Notes: generated from the letters alone by a model not told the origin. Counted from the stretch's first letter, positions 1 through 8,156 are shown. The stretch is 46,045 nucleotides of DNA from Streptomyces boluensis (GCF_009908195.1 NZ_JAAAHS010000016.1:1-46045), one strand, 5' to 3'. Translations and numbers: made by a program.

Positions 1-7
1 TGAAGTT

Positions 8-280
8 ATGGACCCCCGACTGACCGAACTGCTCACCCCGTTCCTGAAGTTCCTCGGCGACCAGGAGATCACCGCCGGCTCCTCGCTGCGCGATCTCGGC
101 CTGGACTCGATGCAGGCCATCGAGCTGCTTTTCGCCATCGAGGACACGTTCGGCGTGACGCTGCCCGACGACGACATGAACGACGAGACCTTCGCCACCG
201 CCGGCAGCCTGTGGGCCGTGGTGAGCGCCGTGATCGACGCCGACGAGCCGAGCGGCGCCCCGCAGGAGCTGGCCGCATGA
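8..280 (+). CDS. free-standing acyl/peptidyl carrier protein
   Basis: A 90-residue carrier protein. It shows the 4'-phosphopantetheine attachment motif DLGLDSMQAIEL with the modified serine at residue 34, flanked by the usual acidic helices; length and composition fit a discrete type II ACP/PCP. Its stop overlaps the start of the next gene (ATGA), so it is translationally coupled to the first flavoprotein. With an adenylation enzyme, two acyl-CoA-dehydrogenase-fold proteins and a phosphopantetheinyl transferase in the same operon, it probably carries an aminoacyl or acyl thioester while it is oxidised. The substrate is not visible from sequence. The ATG lies 8 bases from the window edge, so upstream genes may belong to the same operon. 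Confidence 0.9.
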   Translation: MDPRLTELLTPFLKFLGDQEITAGSSLRDLGLDSMQAIELLFAIEDTFGVTLPDDDMNDETFATAGSLWAVVSAVIDADEPSGAPQELAA

Positions 281-1485
281 CCGCGCCCACGCTCGCCGCG
301 CCCCGGCCCGCGCCCCGGCGCGCGGCTCCGGCGGCCACCGTCGTCGCGCAGCGCACCGCCCAGGTCGCCGCCGTCGCGGCCGAGCACCTGGCACGGCACG
401 ACCGCGACGCGTCCTTCCCCGTCGAGGCGCTGGCCGAGATGCGCCGCACCGGCCTGCTCGGCCTGCTCGTGCCGCGTACGCACGGCGGGCTCGGCGGCTC
501 CGTCGACGACGTGGTGGCCGCGGGCATCGCCCTCGGCCGCGTCGACATGTCCGTAGCGATGATCTTCACGATGCACTGCCAGCAGGTGGCGGCCCTGGTG
601 CGCTACGCCGACGACGGGCTGCGCGCCGAACTGCTGCCCGAGATCGCCGCGGGCCGGGTCTATCTGGCGTCGGTGACCACCGAGGCCGGCAAGGGCGGTC
701 ATCTGCTCAGCTCCGCGGCGGCGCTCGGCCGCGAGGACGGGCACCTCGTCCTCGACCGCTTCGCGCCGATCGTCACCGGCGGCGAGCACGCCGACGGCTT
801 CCTGATCACCATGCAGAGCCCGGAGTCGACGTCACCGAACCAGGTGTCGCTGGTGTACGCGCACCGCGAGCAGCTCACCGTCGAGCGGTCCGGCGACTGG
901 CAGCCGCTCGGCATGCGCGCCAGCCACAGCGTGGCGCTGCGCCTGACGGGTACCGTGCCGGACCGCCAAGTGGTGGGCGCGCACGGCGACTTCAGGGCGA
1001 TGGTGACCGCCGTGTTCGGGCCGATGGCGCATCTGGGCTGGTCGGCCTGTTGGCTCGGCACGGCGGCGGGCGCGCTGTCCCGCGTACTGAAGCTGCTGCG
1101 CGGGCCGCAGAGCCGCGGCCGGGTCGACCTCGACTCGGAGCTGCTGCTCACCCGGCTCTCCCGGGCCCGGCAGCGGCTCGACACCGTGCACGCGCTGCTT
1201 GCCCGCGCCCAGCACGTCGTCGCCACCGAGGACGACCTCAGCCCGCCGCGTATCCAACTGCTGCTCAACGGGCTGAAGATCACCGCGGCCGAGGAGTGCC
1301 ATCAGGTCGTCGAGGGTCTGGTGGAGGCCGTGGGAATGCGGCACGGCTACCTCAAGGACTCGCCCACCCGGCTCGAACAGAGCCTGCGCGACCTGCGGTC
1401 GGCCGCGCTGAACTACAGCAACGACCGGCTCCACCTGGTCGACGGCAAGCTCGCCCTGCTCGATCAGGAGGTGCGCCTTGCCTGA
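277..1485 (+). CDS. acyl-CoA dehydrogenase-fold flavoprotein (first of two)
   Basis: A 402-residue protein with the acyl-CoA dehydrogenase layout: an N-terminal helical domain, a middle beta domain (YLASVTTEAGKGG, then WQPLGMRASHSVALRL, the usual GxW..lGMR.T.S segment) and a C-terminal four-helix domain ending in VGMRHGYLKDSP and SLRDLRSAALNYSNDR. Family members oxidise acyl-CoA or carrier-bound acyl and aminoacyl thioesters with FAD; some relatives are flavin-dependent monooxygenases or nitrososynthases. The ATG at 277 overlaps the ACP stop. The flanking ACP and adenylation gene suggest a carrier-bound substrate, as for prolyl-carrier-protein oxidases; this is inference. The N-terminal 25 residues are Ala/Pro-rich and probably disordered. 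Confidence 0.85.
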   Translation: MTAPTLAAPRPAPRRAAPAATVVAQRTAQVAAVAAEHLARHDRDASFPVEALAEMRRTGLLGLLVPRTHGGLGGSVDDVVAAGIALGRVDMSVAMIFTMHCQQVAALVRYADDGLRAELLPEIAAGRVYLASVTTEAGKGGHLLSSAAALGREDGHLVLDRFAPIVTGGEHADGFLITMQSPESTSPNQVSLVYAHREQLTVERSGDWQPLGMRASHSVALRLTGTVPDRQVVGAHGDFRAMVTAVFGPMAHLGWSACWLGTAAGALSRVLKLLRGPQSRGRVDLDSELLLTRLSRARQRLDTVHALLARAQHVVATEDDLSPPRIQLLLNGLKITAAEECHQVVEGLVEAVGMRHGYLKDSPTRLEQSLRDLRSAALNYSNDRLHLVDGKLALLDQEVRLA

Positions 1486-2647
1486 GACCCGCGCGGCACC
1501 GCCCCCCGTCGCGGCGGACCACACCGCCACGGACCACAGCGCCACGGACCACCGCGAGCGGACGGCGGTCGCCCTGGCCGGGCTGCCCGCGCACGCGCCG
1601 GTGCCCGGGGTGTGGGCGGCGCTCGGCGCCGCGGGCGTGCTGCGCGACCTCTACGTCCCGGCGATGTCCGGCACCCCGGACCCCGGCCGGCTCGCCGGGC
1701 TGCTCGGCGCGGTGGACGCCCGCGGCGAGAACGGCGTCACGCTCAGCGTGCTCGTACAGGTGGCCAGCGCGCTGCCGGTGCTCGCCGCGTCCGCCCCGCC
1801 CTCCGGTCCCGTACGCGATGTCCTGGCCCAAGTCCTCGACGGGGCCGCGACGTTGGCGCTGGCCGCCACCGATGCGGCCGCCGCCGGCTCCGACCTGGCC
1901 GGGCTCGGCACCGAGGTGACGCTCGGCCCGGACGAGGTGGTCGTCGACGGCGGCAAGCGGTGGATCACCACGGCCTGCGCGGCCGACCACTTCCTCGTCC
2001 TGGCCCGGCACAAGGCGGGCCGGCACTTCTCCAGCTTCACGTGGGTGCTTGTCCCGGCCGACGTGCCCGGCGTGGACGTCCAGGCCGCCGACAGCCACCT
2101 GCTGACCGGCGGCGGCGTGGGCCACGTCCGGTTCACCGGGGTCCGGCTGCCCGCCGCCCACGTCGTGGGCCGGCCGGGCCGCGGCATGCTGAGCTTCGCG
2201 CAGCACATGGGTACGGAACGGCTCGCGGGCGCGCTGTGGGCGGTGGCGCTCACCACCCGGGTGCTCAGCGACACCAAGGTGCGGCTCGCCCTGCGTGAGG
2301 TCGACGGCCGGCCGCTGTGGCAGGACGCCTCGGTGCGCCGCCGCTTCGCCGACTGCCTGGTGCAGGTACGCCAGTTGCGGGCGCTCTGCGACAGCCTCGG
2401 CACCCGGGTCGTACGCCATCACGACCTCTCGGCGGCCGCGCTGCTCAAGTCGGCGGCGGCGCTGGCCGCCGAGCCGGTCCTCGCGACCTGCGCCCAACTG
2501 CAGGGCGCCGACGGGTTCCGCCGCGGCGGCGTACAGCAGACCCGGAGCGAGGCCGCCGTGTTCGGCATCGGCGGCGGGGTCACCGAACTGGTTCTGGGCG
2601 CGGTCGCCGACCACGCGGACAAGGTGCTCAAGGAGCTGCGCTCATGA
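1478..2647 (+). CDS. acyl-CoA dehydrogenase-fold flavoprotein (second of two)
   Basis: A 389-residue acyl-CoA dehydrogenase-like protein. It carries LALAATDAAAAGSDLAGLGT and GGKRWITTACAADHFLVLAR, matching the family pattern GSD..gl.T...GxK.wIt...Ad, and a C-terminal QGADGFRRGGVQQTRSEAAVF then IGGGVTELV. The family's usual catalytic Glu in the EGT.. segment is replaced by Gly here, as in many actinobacterial members, so the base must lie elsewhere or the chemistry differs. The start is TTG: AGGAGG at 1466-1471 sits six bases before TTG 1478, and the gene overlaps the previous stop. Two adjacent divergent paralogues suggest a heteromer or two successive oxidations. The first 30 residues are Ala/Thr/His-rich and non-conserved. 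Confidence 0.85.
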   Translation: MPETRAAPPPVAADHTATDHSATDHRERTAVALAGLPAHAPVPGVWAALGAAGVLRDLYVPAMSGTPDPGRLAGLLGAVDARGENGVTLSVLVQVASALPVLAASAPPSGPVRDVLAQVLDGAATLALAATDAAAAGSDLAGLGTEVTLGPDEVVVDGGKRWITTACAADHFLVLARHKAGRHFSSFTWVLVPADVPGVDVQAADSHLLTGGGVGHVRFTGVRLPAAHVVGRPGRGMLSFAQHMGTERLAGALWAVALTTRVLSDTKVRLALREVDGRPLWQDASVRRRFADCLVQVRQLRALCDSLGTRVVRHHDLSAAALLKSAAALAAEPVLATCAQLQGADGFRRGGVQQTRSEAAVFGIGGGVTELVLGAVADHADKVLKELRS

Positions 2648-3306
2648 CGTTCCTGATGACGCAGGTGGCCCCGAAGGTGTGGGTGGCCGGTGGCCGCGGG
2701 CGCCGTTGGGCCGAGGCGGAGCCGCACCCGCTCGACCGGGAGACGGCCGCCGGGGCGCCGCCGTGGCGGGTGGCGGAGTTCCGCGCCAGCCGGGCCCTGC
2801 TGCGCCATCTGCTGCGCGCCACCCTGCCCGGCCTGGCCGACGCGGCGGTGACCGCCGACGCGCAGGGCCGGCCGGTCCTCGACGGGCATCCGGAGACGGG
2901 CATCAGCATCTCCCACGACGGTGACGCCGTCGCCGTCGCCCTCGCCCCGCACCGCAAGGTCGGTGTCGACGTACAACTGCCGCCCGACACCGCACCCGAG
3001 TCGCTGCTACGCCGCTGCCTGGGCGCGCACGCCCCGGAGGTGATCCCGCTCCCCGAGGGGCGGCGGGCCGCCGAGCTCGCCTGGGTGTGGACCGCGCAGG
3101 AGGCCTGTGTGAAAGCCGAGGGAAGCGGCCTCTCCGGGCGGCCCTGGGCGATCGACGTGCCGCCCGGCGGCCGGCACGGCCGCTGGGACGCGTTCACCTG
3201 GGTCAGCCTGCGCGGCCGCTCCCGCACCCCGTTGAGCTGCGCCTTCACCGCCCCGTACGTCGACAGCGCCGCGATCCGCGGCGCCGAGGAGGCCTCGTGT
3301 TCCTGA
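2644..3306 (+). CDS. Sfp-type 4'-phosphopantetheinyl transferase
   Basis: A 220-residue Sfp/Gsp-type transferase that attaches the CoA-derived phosphopantetheine arm to carrier-protein serine. Visible motifs are SISHDGDAVAVAL (residues 88-100), VGVDVQ with the magnesium-binding Asp109, and WTAQEACVKAEGSG with Trp149, Glu153 and Lys157. The usual W..KE is W..QE, which is common in actinobacterial members. The ATG overlaps the preceding stop (ATGA). Its place in the ACP operon makes the ACP at the left edge the obvious partner, though such enzymes are often promiscuous. Confidence 0.92.
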   Translation: MTFLMTQVAPKVWVAGGRGRRWAEAEPHPLDRETAAGAPPWRVAEFRASRALLRHLLRATLPGLADAAVTADAQGRPVLDGHPETGISISHDGDAVAVALAPHRKVGVDVQLPPDTAPESLLRRCLGAHAPEVIPLPEGRRAAELAWVWTAQEACVKAEGSGLSGRPWAIDVPPGGRHGRWDAFTWVSLRGRSRTPLSCAFTAPYVDSAAIRGAEEASCS

Positions 3307-4268
3307 CCGGTGCCCCGGCCACGATGCCGGACCTCAGCTGCTACACCACCAACCTGCTCGCCCACCTCACGCCCGACGTGCCCGATGTACGGCGCCGCTT
3401 CGCCGAGTCGGTGCGGCTCGCGGTGCGGGTGGATCCGGACGCCGGTGAGCTGGGCGCCGGTGAGCTGGCCTTCTCGCACCACCCCCGCGTCGACATCACC
3501 CCGGACGGCCGCGAGCTGGCCTACCGCGGCGCGCCCGACTGGCCCTCGGCCCGCGTCGCGCTCCTCGACCAACTGCACGCCGACGGGCGGGTGTTGGCGG
3601 TGGGCAGCGTCCGCCATCTGCCCTGGGCGCCCGGCTACGGCCGTGCCGACGCCCCGCACTGGGTGCTGCTCCGCGAGTACCGGGACGGCCGCTGGTTCGT
3701 CGCCGACCACTTCACGGCCCTCACCCCGCACGGCGAGCAGGAGCCCTACCTCGGCTGGCTCACCGACGGCGAGCTGGCCGCGGCGCTCACACCGGCGCAG
3801 GACCCGCCGCCGGAGGTGGCCCGCCGCGACCGGTTCGCCCTGGGCGGGCAGGTCCCGGTGCCGCCCGCCGGACACCACCGCTGGCTGGCCTGGCAGCCCC
3901 GCACGACCCCGGTGCCGCCCGCCGATCCGGGTCCGGGCCGGTGGAGCCTCGATACGGCCGAGTCCCTGACCCGGGTCGCGGCCGTCCTGCGCGACCACCC
4001 CGAGGCACTGTCGCGCCACGTCGACGACCTGTGGGCCGCCGCCCGCCACCACACCTACCGGCTCGCCTTCGCGGTCGCCGACGGGGCGCTGCACCCCGAG
4101 CGGGCGGCCGCGGCGACGGCGGCGTGGGGCGAGCTGCCCAGGACCCTGCGGTTCGCCGCCCAGTCGGCCGCCCGCGGCCGGCCGCGCCCCACCGTCGTCG
4201 ACCGCTCCATCGAGCAACTCCTCACCGCCCAGGCCGACTTGGGCACCGACTTTCCCCAGGAAGGATGA
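3297..4268 (+). CDS. putative BtrH/C39-like cysteine acyltransferase
   Basis: A 323-residue protein that I place tentatively with BtrH-N-like/C39-like cysteine enzymes. Near the N-terminus is LSCYTTNLLAHL, giving a candidate nucleophile Cys15. Further on, PHWVLLREYRDGRWFVADHFT supplies His121 and Asp137 with the spacing of the His and Asp/Asn pair of papain-like C39 folds. In butirosin biosynthesis BtrH transfers an acyl group from an ACP to an aminoglycoside, so a carrier-protein off-loading role would suit this operon; that is inference. The GTG at 3297 is chosen because GAGGAGG ends about five bases upstream and gives an overlap with the PPTase gene. The C-terminal half is Arg/Ala-rich and probably helical. 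It could instead be a peptidase-like or structural protein. Confidence 0.55.
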   Translation: MFLTGAPATMPDLSCYTTNLLAHLTPDVPDVRRRFAESVRLAVRVDPDAGELGAGELAFSHHPRVDITPDGRELAYRGAPDWPSARVALLDQLHADGRVLAVGSVRHLPWAPGYGRADAPHWVLLREYRDGRWFVADHFTALTPHGEQEPYLGWLTDGELAAALTPAQDPPPEVARRDRFALGGQVPVPPAGHHRWLAWQPRTTPVPPADPGPGRWSLDTAESLTRVAAVLRDHPEALSRHVDDLWAAARHHTYRLAFAVADGALHPERAAAATAAWGELPRTLRFAAQSAARGRPRPTVVDRSIEQLLTAQADLGTDFPQEG

Positions 4269-4270
4269 CC

Positions 4271-5824
4271 ATGGACCGGACCCTGTACGAGTGGTTCGCC
4301 GGCTCCGTCGACGCCCACGGCGACGCCCTGGCCCTGGAGGTGGGTCAGGAGCGGCTCACGTACGGGCAGTTGGGCGAGCTCTCGGACCGGATCGCCGCCG
4401 GTCTGCTCGCGGCGCACGGCACGGTGCCGCGCCGGGTGGGCCTGCTCGCCGAGCGCAGCGTCCTCGGCTACGCGGGCTATCTCGCGGTGCAGCGCCTGGG
4501 CGGCACGGTGGTGCCGCTGAACCCGTCGTTCCCGGCCGCCCGCAACACGGCGATCGTCCGCGCGGGCGCCCTGGACGTGGTGCTTGCGGAGGAGACGGGG
4601 GCCGCCGAGGCCGGGCTTCCGGTGCCGGTGCTGCCGCTCGCCGGGTGCGCGGACCGCGTGGACCGTGCAGATAGGGTCGAACTCCCGCCGTACGCGGGGG
4701 ACTTGGACGCGGTGGCGTACATCCTGTTCACCTCCGGCTCCACCGGTACGCCCAAGGGGGTGCCGATCCGGCACCGCCATGCGTCCGCCTATCTGCGGCA
4801 TGTCGTGCCCCGCTATGAGCTGGGTCCGGGCAGCCGGGTGTCGCAGACCTTCGACCTGACCTTCGACCTGTCGGTCTTCGACATGTTCGCCGCGTGGGGC
4901 GGCGGGGCCGCTCTGGTCGTGCCGGGCCGCGCGGACCTGATGGCGCCGTCCCGGTTCGTGGCGGCCAAGGAACTGACCCACTGGTTCTCGGTGCCGTCGG
5001 TGGTGTCGGTGGCGCGGCGGCTTCGCAGCCTGGCGGCGGGCAGCATGCCGACGCTGCGCTGGAGCCTGTTCTGCGGGGAGCCGCTGACCCTGCAGCAGGC
5101 CGAGGCCTGGCAGCGGGCGGCGGCCGGCAGCCGGATCGAGAACCTGTACGGGCCGACCGAACTGACCATCAGCTGCACCGAGTACCGGCTGCCGCCCGAC
5201 ACCGCCGACTGGCCACGGCCCGCCAATGGCACGGTGCCGATCGGCACCCTGTATCCGGGCCTTGAGCAGGTGGTCCTGGACGCCGACGGACTGCCGTGCG
5301 AGGACGGCGAGTTGTGCGTGCGCGGCCCGCAGCGCTTCCCCGGCTATCTGGACCCGGCGAACAACGCGGGCCGCTTCGTCCGGTACGAGGACGGCGAGCG
5401 GGCCCGGGACTTCGACGGCGGCGGGCCCGTGCCCGACGCGCTCTGGTACCGCACCGGCGACCGGGTCGCCCGGCAGGACGGCCACCTGGTGCACCTGGGC
5501 CGCCTCGACCAGCAGGTCAAGGTGCGCGGCTACCGCGTGGAGCTCGGCGAGATCGAGGCGGCGCTGCGTGAACTGCCGGGCGTACGGGACGCGTTGGTGG
5601 TGGCGCTGCCCGGAGCGGACGGCGAATGCGACCTGGAGGCGGTGTGCACCGGCTCGCCCGCACCGCCGCAGGAACTGCTCGCCGCGCTGCGGCTGCGGCT
5701 GCCCGCGTACATGGTGCCGCGCGGGATCAGCCGCTACGAGGAGCTGCCGCTGAACGCCAACGGAAAGGTCGACCGCAAGGCGGTGACCGCCGAGATCGCC
5801 GAGTCCGTCGCCCAGCACGCCTGA
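4271..5824 (+). CDS. amino-acid adenylation enzyme (stand-alone A domain)
   Basis: A 517-residue ANL-superfamily adenylating enzyme. The P-loop YILFTSGSTGTPKG lies at residues 150-163, the FDLTFDLSVFDMF segment follows, then NLYGPTELTISCTEY, the WYRTGD motif, and the A10 motif NANGKVDRK with catalytic Lys499. There is no fused carrier or condensation domain, so it presumably loads an amino acid onto the separate ACP. The architecture resembles DltA-like and other stand-alone aminoacyl-carrier-protein ligases. I cannot read the substrate code reliably. The ATG at 4271 has GGAAGG about six bases upstream; an in-frame ATG at 4265 overlapping the previous stop is an alternative. A methylaspartate or aspartate-type substrate would fit the neighbours but is not shown. 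Confidence 0.9.
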   Translation: MDRTLYEWFAGSVDAHGDALALEVGQERLTYGQLGELSDRIAAGLLAAHGTVPRRVGLLAERSVLGYAGYLAVQRLGGTVVPLNPSFPAARNTAIVRAGALDVVLAEETGAAEAGLPVPVLPLAGCADRVDRADRVELPPYAGDLDAVAYILFTSGSTGTPKGVPIRHRHASAYLRHVVPRYELGPGSRVSQTFDLTFDLSVFDMFAAWGGGAALVVPGRADLMAPSRFVAAKELTHWFSVPSVVSVARRLRSLAAGSMPTLRWSLFCGEPLTLQQAEAWQRAAAGSRIENLYGPTELTISCTEYRLPPDTADWPRPANGTVPIGTLYPGLEQVVLDADGLPCEDGELCVRGPQRFPGYLDPANNAGRFVRYEDGERARDFDGGGPVPDALWYRTGDRVARQDGHLVHLGRLDQQVKVRGYRVELGEIEAALRELPGVRDALVVALPGADGECDLEAVCTGSPAPPQELLAALRLRLPAYMVPRGISRYEELPLNANGKVDRKAVTAEIAESVAQHA

Positions 5825-5825
5825 G

Positions 5826-5867
5826 TACGCCCTTATCCGCACGGCCTTATCCGTACGCCCTTAGCCG
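5826..5867 (+). repeat. three imperfect 14-bp tandem repeats
   Basis: Just after the adenylation-gene stop there are three tandem copies of the unit TACGCCCTTATCCG, at 5826-5839, 5840-5853 (CACGGCCTTATCCG) and 5854-5867 (TACGCCCTTAGCCG). They fill the spacer before the flavin reductase gene. The function is unknown; replication slippage or a protein-binding array is possible. Confidence 0.85.
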
Positions 5868-5885
5868 CCTGAAGGTGAGCAGTCG

Positions 5886-6389
5886 ATGACCACCGAAAGT
5901 CTTCTGTCCGCGCCGCCCGTGGTGTCCGGCGACCGCTTCCGGCACGCGATGGCGCGCCTGCCCACGGGCGTCGCGGTGGTCACCGCGACCGGCCCGGACG
6001 GGCCCGTCGGCTGCACGGTGAACGCGGTCATGTCCCTGTCCCTGCGGCCGCCTTCGCTGCTCGTGTCGCTCGGCACCGGCAGCCGCACCCTCGACCGGAT
6101 CCTGTCCTGCGGCTCCTTCGGCGTGAACGTACTGCCGTGGTCCGCCCGGCAGTTGGCCGGACAGTTCGCGGTGGGCACCGCGGCGCAGCGCTTCGCCGGT
6201 GTCGACTGGGAGCCGCGCCACGGCGTGCCGGTGCTGAGCGCGGCCGCGGTGGGCGTGGTGTGCGCGATCGGCGAGACGGTGCGCCTGCACGACCACACGC
6301 TGCTCGCCGGGACCGTGCTGTGGACCCGTGCCGACGAGCGGCCCACGACGGTCCTGTACGGGGACGGGCAGCACCGGGTGAGTGCCTGA
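5886..6389 (+). CDS. HpaC-like flavin reductase
   Basis: A 167-residue flavin-reductase-like protein of the FMN-binding split-barrel family. It shows FRHAMARLPTGVAVVTATG, GCTVNAVMSLSLRPPSLLVSLG and SFGVNVLPWSARQLAGQF, the standard segments of HpaC/ActVB-type reductases that make free FADH2 or FMNH2 from NAD(P)H for a partner monooxygenase. No classical two-component monooxygenase is seen in the window, so the acyl-CoA-dehydrogenase-fold proteins upstream, some relatives of which are monooxygenases, are the best partner candidates. It is the last gene of the first operon, followed by a hairpin. Confidence 0.88.
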   Translation: MTTESLLSAPPVVSGDRFRHAMARLPTGVAVVTATGPDGPVGCTVNAVMSLSLRPPSLLVSLGTGSRTLDRILSCGSFGVNVLPWSARQLAGQFAVGTAAQRFAGVDWEPRHGVPVLSAAAVGVVCAIGETVRLHDHTLLAGTVLWTRADERPTTVLYGDGQHRVSA

Positions 6390-6413
6390 ACGCAGCAGCG
6401 ACGCGAACCTACC

Positions 6414-6454
6414 GCCGCGCCGACTCTCCTTCCTCCGTGGGGAGTCGGCGCGGC
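6414..6454 (+). terminator. strong hairpin, likely terminator
   Basis: A perfect 13-bp inverted repeat (GCCGCGCCGACTC at 6414-6426, complement at 6442-6454) with a 15-base loop lies 25 bases after the flavin reductase stop and before the LysR gene. There is no clear T-tract, but U-less hairpin terminators are common in Streptomyces. It separates the ACP operon from the regulator. Confidence 0.7.
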
Positions 6455-6609
6455 TCACGCGTTTCTGACCCCGGTTGGACCCAGGCACATTCCGGTCGCG
6501 GGCACTGTGTGCCACCGGTTGGCGCTTCCGCCGGAGGCGGACCGCTCGGCAGGCTCGATGTCTCTACCCCTCTGTGGAGCAACGTCTCGAATCCCACCGG
6601 GAGAAACCA

Positions 6610-7509
6610 ATGGACATAAGGCAACTTCGGACCTTTCACCGTGTGGCCGCGCTGGGGAGCTTCACCCGGGCCGCGGCCGAGCTGAACTATGCGCAGTCGA
6701 GCGTGACCGCGCAGATCAAGAGCCTGGAGGTATCACTGGGCAGCGAGCTGTTCGAGCGGGTGGCGGGCAAGGTGAAGCTCACTCCCGCCGGTACGCGTCT
6801 GCTGCCGTACGCCGGGCAGATGCTGTCGCTCGCCGACGAGGCGCGCGGGGTGGCCTCGCCCGACGCGCAGCCTGAAGGTGTGCTGACGATCGGCACGATG
6901 GAGAGCATCACCTCGTACCGGATGCCGACCGTCCTTGAGTACTTCCACCACCGCTACCCGCGGCTCCAGATCGCGCTGCGGCCGAGCCTGTGCGCGGAGA
7001 CGCTGCACTCGCTGCGTCAGGGGGTGTTCGACGCCGGTTTCCTGATGGAGGCCGAGACGCAGCACTCCGGTGTGCACAGCGAAGTCCTGGGCGTGGAGCC
7101 GCTGGTCATCGTGGCCGCGCCGGGGCACCGCCTGGCCGGCGAGTCGAAGGTCGACACGGACGAGCTGCGCACCGAGTCGGTGCTCGCGCCCGAGGCGGGC
7201 TGCGCGTACCGGGAGCTCCTGGAGGCGGAGCTGAACGACGGCTCGGGTGAGCCGGTGCCGTTCCTGGAGTTCGGCAACATCGAGGCGATCAAGCGCGGTG
7301 TCGGCGCGGGGCTCGGCGTCAGCATGCTGCCGCGGATGACCGTCACCGACGAGCTGGCCGCCGGCACGCTCGTACCGCTGGCGTGGGAGCCGCCGTTCGA
7401 GCTGTACACGCAGCTCGCCTGGCGCAAGGGGTCCCAACTGTCCCGCGAGCGGCAGGTGTTCGTGGAGCAGGTCATCACGTTCCTCAGCCAGGAGTACCAG
7501 GATTCCTGA
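6610..7509 (+). CDS. LysR-family transcriptional regulator
   Basis: A 299-residue LysR-type regulator. The N-terminal winged helix reads MDIRQLRTFHRVAALGSFTRAAAEL with QSSVTAQIKSLE as recognition helix; a periplasmic-binding-like effector domain follows from about residue 90. GGGAGAAACC precedes ATG 6610. It lies alone between the ACP operon, ended by a hairpin, and the glutamate mutase genes, so it is the natural candidate regulator of one or both. A T-N11-A type dyad downstream at 7579-7593 could be its operator. Confidence 0.92.
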   Translation: MDIRQLRTFHRVAALGSFTRAAAELNYAQSSVTAQIKSLEVSLGSELFERVAGKVKLTPAGTRLLPYAGQMLSLADEARGVASPDAQPEGVLTIGTMESITSYRMPTVLEYFHHRYPRLQIALRPSLCAETLHSLRQGVFDAGFLMEAETQHSGVHSEVLGVEPLVIVAAPGHRLAGESKVDTDELRTESVLAPEAGCAYRELLEAELNDGSGEPVPFLEFGNIEAIKRGVGAGLGVSMLPRMTVTDELAAGTLVPLAWEPPFELYTQLAWRKGSQLSRERQVFVEQVITFLSQEYQDS

Positions 7510-7578
7510 TCGGCACCGCACTGACGGTCCTTCACATGAGCGGCCCGCATGCTGTTCATGAATGGATTCGTTTTATCG

Positions 7579-7593
7579 ATCGGTGCAGCCGAT
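7579..7593. promoter_or_regulatory. candidate LysR operator upstream of glutamate mutase
   Basis: ATCGGTGCAGCCGAT is an interrupted dyad (ATCGG/CCGAT) that satisfies the LysR T-N11-A pattern. It lies in the 180-base leader between the LysR stop and the glutamate mutase S gene, about 95 bases before its start. The region is less GC-rich than its neighbours, as expected for a promoter. Assignment to the adjacent LysR is inference. Confidence 0.4.
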
Positions 7594-7688
7594 AACGGCC
7601 ATCTGGTACGGCGAACTCATCTCCTGGACTTCACTCTCCGCACCGCAGAGACTTTTGGAGTCCCAGTTACACAACAAGGAGAAACCCC

Positions 7689-8156
7689 ATGTCCCAGGTC
7701 ATGCTCCCGGCGAAGCGGTTTGTCGTGTCGAGCGTGTCTTCCGATGCCCATATGTGGAATCTCGTCTTTCTTCAGCTACTGCTCGAGGAGCAGGGCGCGC
7801 ACGTCACCAACCTGGGAGCTTGTGTGCCCGACGATCTCATCATCGAAGAATGCCGCCGATCGCGACCTGATGCGCTCGTCATCAGCACGGTCAACGGACA
7901 TGGCCATCTCGACGGTCTCCGGCTGATCCGCCGCATACGCGAGGAACCGGATCTGGCGGATCTGAGAGTGGTGATCGGCGGAAAGCTGGGGGTGCGCGGC
8001 GCGGAAAACATCGTATTCGCCGAGGAATTGGCACTGAGCGGTTATGACGCGGTGTTCGAGGCGGACGGCGGTATCGAGAATTTCCAGGAATTCCTGGGAA
8101 CGCTCGACGCGCCCGCCGAGCGGCCCGCGCTCGCCTCCTCGGGGGTGGCGGCATGA
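7689..8156 (+). CDS. glutamate mutase S (B12-binding) subunit
   Basis: A 155-residue cobalamin-binding protein, the small subunit of adenosylcobalamin-dependent glutamate mutase, which interconverts L-glutamate and (2S,3S)-3-methylaspartate. The B12-binding loop reads SSDAHMWN with Asp19 and axial-ligand His21; the position normally Gly in DxHxxG is Asn24. Further segments VISTVNGHG and VIGGKLGVRG match the nucleotide-loop pocket. AAGGAG lies seven bases before ATG 7689. It overlaps the large-subunit gene (ATGA), the usual arrangement in methylaspartate-containing antibiotic clusters such as friulimicin and vicenistatin. Confidence 0.93.
   Translation: MSQVMLPAKRFVVSSVSSDAHMWNLVFLQLLLEEQGAHVTNLGACVPDDLIIEECRRSRPDALVISTVNGHGHLDGLRLIRRIREEPDLADLRVVIGGKLGVRGAENIVFAEELALSGYDAVFEADGGIENFQEFLGTLDAPAERPALASSGVAA

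Noticed and set aside
2628..4217. A 529-codon minus-strand frame across the PPTase and BtrH-like genes
   Set aside because: Low-complexity Arg/Gly/Ala composition, no ribosome site, and it overlaps genes with recognisable active-site motifs.
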